Below are positions 57,735 through 64,000 of a stretch of DNA of 64,000 nt, piece by piece (the stretch's first letter is position 1; each line of letters starts with the position of its first letter). The translations under genes and the position numbers were made by a program. Source of the stretch: an uncultured Alphaproteobacteria bacterium (GTDB lineage Bacteria; Pseudomonadota; Alphaproteobacteria; CAAHEQ01; UBA3637); assembly GCA_949292205.1 (NCBI GenBank), contig CASEYR010000002.1:1-64000 (forward strand). Direction: 5' to 3'. Below the pieces are notes generated by a model, which worked only from the letters and a program-made list of their open reading frames with translations, was not told the origin of the DNA and did no database searches.

Positions 57735-57762
57735 AAAATCATTACCGAACGGTAACGATTTT
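57735..57762 (-). terminator. Hairpin between ctrA and rho (terminator or rho-leader attenuator)
   Basis: AAAATC-x-TTACCG, AA, CGGTAA-x-GATTTT with one mismatch pair and T runs on either side. It follows the ctrA stop by 37 bases and precedes rho by 33, so it may end ctrA transcription or control rho. Confidence 0.6.
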
Positions 57763-57798
57763 ATTATATGCAAAATATACCTGACAAGTCAAGTCCTT

Positions 57799-58494
57799 TT
57801 AATTCAATACGTTCTTTTCTTTATCTTCCTGTAAAATATATCCCCGTCCCCAAACGGTATGAATATATTGCTCGCCACCGGATAGTTTTTCAATTTTACG
57901 ACGAATTTTACACAAAAAAACATCAATAATTTTCATCTCGGGTTCATCCATACCGCCGTAGAGATGATTTAAAAACTGCTCTTTACTGACCGTCATTCCC
58001 CGTCTTAAACACAACAACTCCACCAAAGCATATTCTTTTCCTGTCAGGTGAAGTATTTGACCGGCAACCGTTACAACCTTTGTCAGTAAATTAATTTCCA
58101 TTTTACCGACACGAATGATGGAATGAGCATGTCCATGGGACCGACGAACAATAGCGTGGATTCTGGCGTATAATTCATTTTTATCACAGGGTTTTGTCAC
58201 ATAATCGTCGGCACCGTATCCGAAACACTCTACCTTTTTAGAGGGTAATAAAACACCGGATAAAATCAAAATCGGCGTATCTATATCCGAAGCACGTAAG
58301 TATTTTAAAATTTCGTACCCCGGCACATCCGGCAACATCAAGTCTAAAATAATGATATCGTAATCATACAATTTGGCTAATTCACGCCCGTCTTCTCCCG
58401 AGTAAGCCGAATCAACCGTCATTCCCTGATTTTTCAAAAAGAAAGAGATTCCTTGATTAAACGGCTTGTCATCATCAATTATCAATACACGCAT
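57799..58494 (-). CDS. ctrA: Cell-cycle response regulator CtrA
   Basis: A 231-residue OmpR-family regulator that matches CtrA along its whole length: receiver with DDD pocket, phospho-acceptor Asp51 in [29 protein letters not shown] and [15 protein letters not shown]-binding domain with [19 protein letters not shown], the [27 protein letters not shown] recognition block and the [10 protein letters not shown] wing. In Caulobacter relatives CtrA silences oriC and drives flagellar, pilus and division genes. The degradation tag AA at the C-terminus is absent (ends KNVLN). A consensus CtrA box lies 25 bases upstream of its start (58519-58533). Confidence 0.96.
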   Translation of the reverse strand: MRVLIIDDDKPFNQGISFFLKNQGMTVDSAYSGEDGRELAKLYDYDIIILDLMLPDVPGYEILKYLRASDIDTPILILSGVLLPSKKVECFGYGADDYVTKPCDKNELYARIHAIVRRSHGHAHSIIRVGKMEINLLTKVVTVAGQILHLTGKEYALVELLCLRRGMTVSKEQFLNHLYGGMDEPEMKIIDVFLCKIRRKIEKLSGGEQYIHTVWGRGYILQEDKEKNVLN

Positions 58495-58518
58495 ATTCGG
58501 CTCCTTGTTTCCAATAAA

Positions 58519-58533
58519 TTAACCTTATGTTAA
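58519..58533. promoter_or_regulatory. CtrA-binding consensus TTAA-N7-TTAA upstream of ctrA
   Basis: TTAACCTTATGTTAA on the plus strand: two TTAA half-sites separated by exactly seven bases, 25 bases before the ctrA start codon and next to a TAAAAT that could be the -10. Position suggests autoregulation, probably repression. Confidence 0.75.
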
Positions 58534-58591
58534 TTTTATCTGAAAAGCAAGAAAAAACTGACAGGACTTATATCAGATAAAATTTACTTTT

Positions 58592-59833
58592 TCACACCAG
58601 AACCAGTTCTGACTGTTTTCGGCGTTCAAATAAGTGTTGTAATAAATTATGGTCACATCTTTTAATCAACTTTTGAACTTTTTTCTGCTTAAAGCAATGA
58701 ACTTTGTTATCCATACATAACCTATTTATTTTAAAAAATAAATGATTACTTTCCTGAATCAAACTTCTTTTAAAATCCAATAAAAGAAGACTCATTTTTT
58801 TTAACTCTTTCAACTGACTGTTACGTTTTGGTGTCTGTGCGTAAGCACGCCAAAATGCCATCATTTTTTCGGTTGTATCTGATGAAACGGTATAATTATG
58901 AATTTCATTTAAAATGGATTGGTACAATAAACAGCTGCCATTCGCTTTAGCCTCGGCTAATTTAACAATCATATATATCGGCATTAATTCAACACCTCGA
59001 TGATGAACCGGATATTTCCAATTCTCCTGATCAGACCCCCCCCATCCTAATATACGACATATCATTTCTTCCTGATAGGTCATTTTCTGATCTTTTGGAT
59101 TTGATTGATTGTATAAGGAACACTGAAATAACAGAGCCAGCTCTTGCGAGACAAAATGATAGTAAGGTTGAACAAACCGATGATCTTTTCCCCGTTTCTC
59201 GTAGTACTGTTTATAAGCCACTCCCCATCGTTTAGAATCAAGCATACACTGATACATTCGATTTAAACTCATCCATTTTAAACAAATATCTGAACAGCAA
59301 ACCGTTTTTTCCGGAGTAGATGCCATAAATATATCATCGGATAAAATAAAATGTCCCAGTTCATGAGCCAGAGTACAACTTTGTAAAACAGATTGATAAG
59401 CAGGGATACAAAAAGAAATCCGATGACGGGCGGCAGAAAAACAAGCCCTCATTTTCCGATTTTTATCTTCCGGTATTTGATGATAAAAACAAAATTGAAT
59501 ACCTTCTTTTTGAGCAGCACGCAACAAACCATCCATTCCGTTGCTACGCAACATTTTATATTCTTCAAAAAAAGTGTCAAGAGACTTTTTAACCGATAAA
59601 TCAAGCGACCCAAATTGAATATCTGTTTCTTTTTTTAAACAAGCCTCAACAACTTTTCCAAACTGTCCGTTTTGAACAATTCCGTATCCGATACCACCGA
59701 TACAAATAGGTTGATCTGATATATCCATCAACCAAATATCCGGCAATACCTCCCGATACCAAATACCAGAGGCGTCAACCAGCTTGTCTGATTTGATGGG
59801 AACAGCGACCTTATTACATAACAATGTACGCAT
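58592..59833 (-). CDS. Putative zinc metallopeptidase (HExxH) of unknown family
   Basis: A 413-residue protein without signal peptide. Residues about 145-185 have the zinc-protease core SCTLAHELGHFILSDD (HExGH) in an ImmA/IrrE-like context, preceded by a strand-rich region (FCFYHQIPEDKNRKMRACFSAARHRISFCIP). About 200 residues of helical, cysteine- and tryptophan-containing sequence follow (CCSDICLKWMSLNRMYQCMLDSKRW), then a very basic C-terminus. No helix-turn-helix or toxin partner is adjacent. Leftward between cysS and ctrA. Protease activity is inferred from the motif only. Confidence 0.6.
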   Translation of the reverse strand: MRTLLCNKVAVPIKSDKLVDASGIWYREVLPDIWLMDISDQPICIGGIGYGIVQNGQFGKVVEACLKKETDIQFGSLDLSVKKSLDTFFEEYKMLRSNGMDGLLRAAQKEGIQFCFYHQIPEDKNRKMRACFSAARHRISFCIPAYQSVLQSCTLAHELGHFILSDDIFMASTPEKTVCCSDICLKWMSLNRMYQCMLDSKRWGVAYKQYYEKRGKDHRFVQPYYHFVSQELALLFQCSLYNQSNPKDQKMTYQEEMICRILGWGGSDQENWKYPVHHRGVELMPIYMIVKLAEAKANGSCLLYQSILNEIHNYTVSSDTTEKMMAFWRAYAQTPKRNSQLKELKKMSLLLLDFKRSLIQESNHLFFKINRLCMDNKVHCFKQKKVQKLIKRCDHNLLQHLFERRKQSELVLV

Positions 59834-59919
59834 ATATTATTTTCCGATATAAGACAAATGAAGATATATCCGTTTCAATTTGTTGACTTTTGTTTATTCA
59901 ATATTTCCCTAAAATCTGA

Positions 59920-61314
59920 CTATAAAACACGCCATACAGGACCTTGCGGTGTATCTTTCACTTCTATTCCTTGCTCTAACAATTTTTGTTTGATTGCATC
60001 GGCATTTGCCCAATCTTTAGCTAACCGATAAGCTTGCCGTTGATCAATCAAAGCTTGTTGTTCATCGGTCAATGAATGTTCTTTCGGCTTAGGCAGAATC
60101 ATCAAGACCGTATTGAATTTTTCCATTGCCGATAAAACAGCCTCTGCATCGGATTGACTGAGTTTATTAAAGTTTTTATTTACTTCATTCATAAACTCAA
60201 AAACAGCGGCCAAAGCAACCGGCGTGTTCAAGTCATCATCCATTCCCTTTTCAAAGCCTTCCAAAGCTCGTTGAATAGTTAGTGGCAGTTCTGCCCACCC
60301 AGCTCCTTTTGCTTCGTGACGCAACCGATCTAAAAAGTTCCCTAATCGTCCGATAACACTTTCATTTCCAGGGAGATTTTGCTCTTGGAAGTCCATTTTC
60401 TGACGATAATGAGCCTTAACAAACTCATACCGAATGGCTTCCGGCGAGAATCCTTTTTCAAGTAGTTCACTAACCGTAAAGCAATTTCCTAAAGACTTGG
60501 ACATCTTTTGACCATTGACTGTAATATGCTCATTATGCATCCAATAGTTAACGAATTTACCTTCGTAGGCGCATTCGGATTGAGCAATCTCATTTGTATG
60601 ATGTGGAAAGACCAAATCAATACCACCGGTATGAATATCAAACGGTTGCCCTAAATATTTGCGTGCCATGGCCGAGCACTCAATAGACCAACCGGGACGA
60701 CCTTGCCCGAAAGGCGTATCCCAATAATTATCACCATCACGTTCTTCTCGGGCTTTCCAAAGAGCGAAATCTTGAGCATCTTCTTTACCATACTCATCAG
60801 CCAAACGCCCGTCGGCATTTGCCAACAAAGACTTTGGCTCGATACCGGCCATTTGCCCATACTCTTTAAAGCTGCTGATTTTAAAGAAGACATCACCTCG
60901 TTCCGTTTTATAGGCATGCCCGTTATCCAACAAGTGTTGAATCAATTCAATCATTGCATCTATTTCTTCCGTTGCCCGTGGAATAATATCCGGTTTTTGA
61001 ATCCCCAAAACAGCACAATCTTTCAAAAAAGCGTCGGCATAAAAATCTGTAAACTCGCGTAACGATTTCCCGGCTGCTCGTGAATCTCGAATCGTTTTAT
61101 CATCCACATCCGTGAAATTCATACAAAACGTAACTTTGTATCCCTTATAACGTAAATAGCGGTTCAATAAATCATAAAAAACAAAAGCCCGCATATTTCC
61201 GATATGCGCGTAATTATAAATCGTTGGTCCACATCCATAAAACCGAACTTCTCCATCTCGGATCGGCTTAAATATCTCTTTCTGATGTGTTGCGGTATTA
61301 TAGACTGTCAACAT
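59920..61314 (-). CDS. cysS: Cysteinyl-tRNA synthetase
   Basis: A 464-residue class I synthetase. Zinc cysteine and HIGH-like motif in YGCGPTIYNYAHIGNMRAF, FTDVDDKTI, WSIECSAMARKYLG, the HTGGIDLVFPHHTNEIAQSE metal-binding segment and KMSKSLGN. The C-terminal anticodon domain is complete. ATG 61314 is chosen because AAAGGAG lies 11 bases upstream and the family begins with this residue pattern; the in-frame start at 61368 would add 18 unrelated residues. Confidence 0.96.
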   Translation of the reverse strand: MLTVYNTATHQKEIFKPIRDGEVRFYGCGPTIYNYAHIGNMRAFVFYDLLNRYLRYKGYKVTFCMNFTDVDDKTIRDSRAAGKSLREFTDFYADAFLKDCAVLGIQKPDIIPRATEEIDAMIELIQHLLDNGHAYKTERGDVFFKISSFKEYGQMAGIEPKSLLANADGRLADEYGKEDAQDFALWKAREERDGDNYWDTPFGQGRPGWSIECSAMARKYLGQPFDIHTGGIDLVFPHHTNEIAQSECAYEGKFVNYWMHNEHITVNGQKMSKSLGNCFTVSELLEKGFSPEAIRYEFVKAHYRQKMDFQEQNLPGNESVIGRLGNFLDRLRHEAKGAGWAELPLTIQRALEGFEKGMDDDLNTPVALAAVFEFMNEVNKNFNKLSQSDAEAVLSAMEKFNTVLMILPKPKEHSLTDEQQALIDQRQAYRLAKDWANADAIKQKLLEQGIEVKDTPQGPVWRVL

Positions 61315-61338
61315 ACTATTTTTTTCTCCTTTATTGAT

Positions 61339-61671
61339 TGGGGATAAATCTATCATATTTTCCTTCATTTTGCAATCCCAAAAAGCATGAAAATTTATCC
61401 ACCGATACCCCCAAAAAAATCATATTAAAAAAATATAATAGAAGTAGTTGGTGATGTTCATAATGGGGATAACTTTTTTATTTTTTTCTTGACATGATTT
61501 TTAATTTTTAACGACTCGGCGTTTTTATTGTTTTTTTCTGACGAAGAGGTCTTTTTTTGAAAGCGAATTTTGAACTTATTTCCTGTGTATATTTTTTGAA
61601 TAACTTTGCATAACTTTTCCTTGACAAGCCTTTTTCAGAAAGTTATCCCCATTTTCCACACTTATCCACAA
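61339..61671. other. Candidate chromosomal replication origin (oriC)
   Basis: This is the only gene-free stretch longer than 300 bases (61315-61728). Six DnaA-box-like 9-mers are seen: TTATCCCCA on minus at 61339-61347 and 61464-61472; TTATCCACC on plus at 61395-61403; and a cluster on plus, TTATCCCCA (61643-61651), TTTTCCACA (61652-61660), TTATCCACA (61662-61670). Between them lie very AT-rich stretches (61421-61440; 61471-61515) suitable for unwinding. Genes on both sides point away. rho and dnaQ, known neighbours of alphaproteobacterial origins, are close. No CtrA box was found inside it. Confidence 0.5.
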
Positions 61672-61676
61672 GCGCC

Positions 61677-61705
61677 TTGCAATTTTGATTTGTTTTAGGT
61701 ATACT
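61677..61705 (+). promoter_or_regulatory. Predicted dnaQ promoter
   Basis: TTGCAA, 17 bases, TATACT, starting seven bases after the last DnaA box. Confidence 0.55.
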
Positions 61706-61728
61706 CGACCATAACAAAAGGATAAGAA

Positions 61729-62445
61729 ATGCGAGAGATTGTATTAGATACGGAAACGACGGGATTGGATCCGCTTCAAGGAGATCGGATAGTTGAGATT
61801 GGGTGTGTTGAGCTTATCAACCACGTTCCGACGGGACGCACCTATCAGCGGTATTTAAATCCGGATAAAGCGATGTCTGCCGAGGTTATAGCCGTGCACG
61901 GTTTAACGGATGATTTTTTAGCGGATAAGCCACGTTTTCCCGAGATAGCGGATGAATTTTTAGCTTTTATCGGGGATGATGCCAAGCTGGTTATTCACAA
62001 TGCCGCATTTGATATGAAGTTTTTGAATGCCGAGCTTGAGAAATGTGGGCGTCAATCTTTATCGTATGATCGAGTGATTGATACCTTGATTATTGCCCGC
62101 CAAAAGTTTCCGGGAAGTCGTGTGAATTTGAACGAGTTGTGTAAGCGTTTTAATGTTGATGCTTCGGCACGAACGGTTCACGGAGCTCTGCTGGATAGCG
62201 AGTTATTGGCTGAAGTGTATTTAGAGCTGATTGGCGGACGCGAACCGGGATTCGTTTTAAATGCGTCTCAGAAGAAGCAAGCGGATGTTCCCTCTGTTGT
62301 GGCAGAGGCAGTATCTTCGACGCAAAAAACATTTCACGAGCCTCGCTCTTTTGCCGTTTCGGAAGAAGAAACAAAAGCGCATCTTGCTTTTATGCAAAAG
62401 ATTCCGAATAATTTATGGGGGATTTCAAAAGAAAATGAAAGCTAA
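61729..62445 (+). CDS. dnaQ: DNA polymerase III epsilon subunit (3'-5' proofreading exonuclease)
   Basis: A 238-residue DEDDh exonuclease. ExoI: VLDTETTGLDP; ExoII: VIHNAAFDMKFLNAEL; ExoIII: VHGALLDSELLAEVY with the catalytic His and Asp. The C-terminal tail (about residues 180-238) should bind the alpha subunit; a clamp-binding stretch is not obvious. AAAGGAT precedes the ATG. The next gene starts 11 bases before its stop. Its promoter is directly next to DnaA boxes. Confidence 0.95.
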   Translation: MREIVLDTETTGLDPLQGDRIVEIGCVELINHVPTGRTYQRYLNPDKAMSAEVIAVHGLTDDFLADKPRFPEIADEFLAFIGDDAKLVIHNAAFDMKFLNAELEKCGRQSLSYDRVIDTLIIARQKFPGSRVNLNELCKRFNVDASARTVHGALLDSELLAEVYLELIGGREPGFVLNASQKKQADVPSVVAEAVSSTQKTFHEPRSFAVSEEETKAHLAFMQKIPNNLWGISKENES

Positions 62446-62902
62446 TTTAATAAGAATGAAACAATTTTGTTGTGTTGGTTTATTATTTGTCTCAATATCA
62501 ACACAGGCTCAGATGCTGGACTCATTGTCGGGATTAGCTGTTCAAGGGGCTTTAACGGGACAGTCCGCCTCCTCGGCTGCTCAAGGATTATCTCTTTTAA
62601 AACAGACACAAATTCTGCAGGATTTAAATCAAGTTGCCATGGAAATTAAGATGACTTATATGAATGGTTATCAAGGTGTTTCCAAAGCATCTGTTTTAGG
62701 TCAGCCATTTCAAGGTTTGTCATGGTCGATTGGTTCCGATACAGCTAGACAGTTTTATATAGAGTTATCTGATTTGGATCAAGCAACGTGTCGTTATTTA
62801 GCGACACGCATGACATCGGCACAGAAAGTTCAGATTAACACAAACGGCAGTTCTGCCGATCAGTGTCAACAAACGAATACAATTCGCTTTGTTTTTGATT
62901 AA
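62435..62902 (+). CDS. Secreted protein with pilin-type globular domain
   Basis: A 155-residue protein. A signal peptide (MKQFCCVGLLFVSISTQAQ after a short basic lead) replaces the prepilin helix. Residues 27-75 are an Ala/Gln/Leu-rich amphipathic helix region. Residues about 95-155 match the globular domain of the pilin-leader proteins at 27816 and 62906: QFYIELSDLDQATC with Phe107 12 residues before Cys119, second Cys144, and a terminal IRFVF strand. It may be a soluble pilin-like partner or periplasmic subunit. ATG 62435 is uncertain against ATG 62456; neither has a good Shine-Dalgarno. Convergent with the next gene, three bases apart. Confidence 0.65.
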   Translation: MKANLIRMKQFCCVGLLFVSISTQAQMLDSLSGLAVQGALTGQSASSAAQGLSLLKQTQILQDLNQVAMEIKMTYMNGYQGVSKASVLGQPFQGLSWSIGSDTARQFYIELSDLDQATCRYLATRMTSAQKVQINTNGSSADQCQQTNTIRFVFD

Positions 62903-62905
62903 AAA

Positions 62906-64000
62906 TCAATCACATAAAACATTTGCTCTAGTGATGTTTTTCTGAAAATGTGCTTGTGCAACTCCTTCAGAGATATTTAAAAAGTAAGCCTGACACGATC
63001 CGTTATCCTTGTCTGTCCAATAGAAATAGCCACCGACTTTATTGTGAAGCTCTACCATCGCCGGAGCGCGATTATAGTTTTCCAATAAACAATCTGTGGC
63101 ATCTTGATCACAGCACAACCACCCGTATTCCTCTGATGTCGGTTCTCCGTTTGTATTGTAACAATTTAATGTTTTTGCATTGATTTTATTTAGTTTTTTG
63201 TCATGAGAAATACACCAATTTTTAGCGCTCCACCATGTCATAGTGGGACCCTTCCAAACATATTTATCGGTTTTACCGTCTCCATTTAAATCTAAAGGAA
63301 TAGCGTTATTTTGATTTTGAGCCTCTCCTTTGTCTCGGCATGTTCCAACACCGAGATGATTACAATCTATTGGATTTTCAAAAGCGCAGTACTTTGATGA
63401 GTCAATTTTTCCATCTGATGTTTTACAATCTTCGTTACGAGTACACTCTCCTTCTGAGGTATAACATTGACTATTTTCTGCTGTTCCGGATGTTGTACAG
63501 ATTTCACCGCTTTGACAACAGATTTCACCACACATTTCCCAGCCGTTGGGACACAGACATCTTCCCGAAGAACAAACAGTTCCATTTGGGCAAACAACAT
63601 CGGCACATCTTGGATCCGGAGGAGGAACATCCTTTAAAGTATTCTCAAAAGCAAAAGTCAAAAGGCTCTCCGTTTCAATGGGGCATTGTGTGTCATCCGT
63701 AACAATAACCTCTCCGACTTTTGTTTCAACAGGTAAGGACCAGTCCATATCTAGCAGAGCATTACAAATTCCCTCGGGAATATGATCAACGGATATAGTA
63801 AAGAATCCTGAATTACCATTGTATTCATTAGCAACCGAGACAAGATGCCTGTTTTGAATCAAGTCAACACCGGCATTTGGATGAAATTCATGTAAGTTAA
63901 TATCCATATTCCGAATACGTTGTTGACTGGCAATAAAGGCTCGTTTTTTAACTTCATTGATAATTTCATTGGCGTTATATCTATCCATAGCCCAGCGATA
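62906..64000 (-). CDS. Pilin-leader surface protein with cysteine-knot and lectin-like C-terminus (5' end cut by window)
   Basis: At least 364 residues; the N-terminus lies beyond the window edge. The visible start YRWAMDRYNANEIINEVKKR matches the region just after the pilin helix of the protein at 27816, so a prepilin signal is expected upstream. The globular domain follows (GFFTISVDHIPEGIC, second Cys 27 residues later, TFAF), then a VPPPDP linker and a compact cysteine-rich segment (CPNGTVCSSGRCLCPNGWEMC, CGEICCQSGEIC). The last 140 residues resemble a C-type-lectin-like fold: MTWWSAKNWCISHDKKL, EEYGWLCC, GGYFYWTDK and a terminal NVLCD. Likely a surface adhesin on a pilus-like scaffold. 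Sugar binding is not shown. Confidence 0.75.
   Translation of the reverse strand, partial: YRWAMDRYNANEIINEVKKRAFIASQQRIRNMDINLHEFHPNAGVDLIQNRHLVSVANEYNGNSGFFTISVDHIPEGICNALLDMDWSLPVETKVGEVIVTDDTQCPIETESLLTFAFENTLKDVPPPDPRCADVVCPNGTVCSSGRCLCPNGWEMCGEICCQSGEICTTSGTAENSQCYTSEGECTRNEDCKTSDGKIDSSKYCAFENPIDCNHLGVGTCRDKGEAQNQNNAIPLDLNGDGKTDKYVWKGPTMTWWSAKNWCISHDKKLNKINAKTLNCYNTNGEPTSEEYGWLCCDQDATDCLLENYNRAPAMVELHNKVGGYFYWTDKDNGSCQAYFLNISEGVAQAHFQKNITRANVLCD

Noticed and set aside
61371-61728. CtrA boxes inside the candidate origin
   Set aside because: TTAA pairs occur (for example 61501-61511) but with three-base spacing, not the seven required.

Overview
The window is a chromosomal stretch of a low-to-moderate GC (roughly 40-45 %, by eye) alphaproteobacterium. 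The lineage call rests on a full-length CtrA cell-cycle regulator (57799-58494), an HdaA-type DnaA regulator, an RpoH sigma factor, an alphaproteobacterial-type uracil-DNA glycosylase and the DUF2066-PerM-HdaA-FtsK-LolA gene order. It has a lipid A/Kdo outer membrane (lpxK, waaA, LpxL-like, Lol system). A bifunctional AdhE and a fused ADP-forming acyl-CoA synthetase suggest fermentative, probably host-associated anaerobic life. Pilin-leader proteins of the type found here are, to my recollection, common in uncultured gut alphaproteobacteria; the genus-level identity is inference.

Layout. 0.2-5.7 kb: TPR protein, uracil-DNA glycosylase, dCMP deaminase and lolCD. 5.9-11.4 kb: secA and adhE, convergent. 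11.4-14.6 kb: the conserved lpoA / rsmI-yraN-BON lipoprotein block. 14.6-21.4 kb: class II aldolase with a striking promoter palindrome, a HAD phosphatase, a three-domain MFS-acyltransferase-acyl-ACP synthetase fusion (LplT-Aas) and an orphan secreted protein. 21.6-27 kb: gatCAB, rnhA and a degenerate DsbD/ScsB-like membrane protein. 27-34 kb: infC (ATT start), a large cysteine-repeat pilin-like protein, frr-uppS and a waaA-lpxK-lpxL operon. 34-41 kb: a winged-helix regulator and the long leftward operon DUF2066-perM-hdaA-ftsK-lolA-ankyrin protein. 41-50 kb: HIT protein, an ATPase-receiver-PP2C signalling protein with rsmE, a coiled-coil membrane protein coupled to mazEF, map-radC, a 30-residue membrane peptide, two orphan small proteins and rpoH. 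50-56 kb: metG-pyrD-like, tRNA-Ser, ADP-forming acyl-CoA synthetase, tRNA-Glu. 56-61 kb: DUF488, rho, ctrA, an HExxH protein and cysS, all leftward. 61.3-61.7 kb: an AT-rich intergenic region with DnaA-box-like sites, a candidate replication origin. 61.7-64 kb: dnaQ and two more pilin-domain proteins, one cut by the window edge.

How it fits together. Most genes are housekeeping for envelope assembly, translation, DNA replication/segregation and central carbon flow. The unusual layer is a set of three secreted or prepilin-processed proteins (27816-29369, 62435-62902, 62906-64000) that share one globular domain with identical aromatic-to-cysteine spacing. It is joined to different C-terminal modules: six cysteine-rich repeats, nothing, or a cysteine-knot plus lectin-like domain. 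They look like interchangeable surface adhesins built on a type IV pilin chassis. A second theme is replication/cell-cycle control: ctrA with a consensus CtrA box just upstream of its own start, and a candidate oriC between cysS and dnaQ with rho nearby, as expected around alphaproteobacterial origins. No insertion sequences, phage genes or CRISPR arrays were seen.
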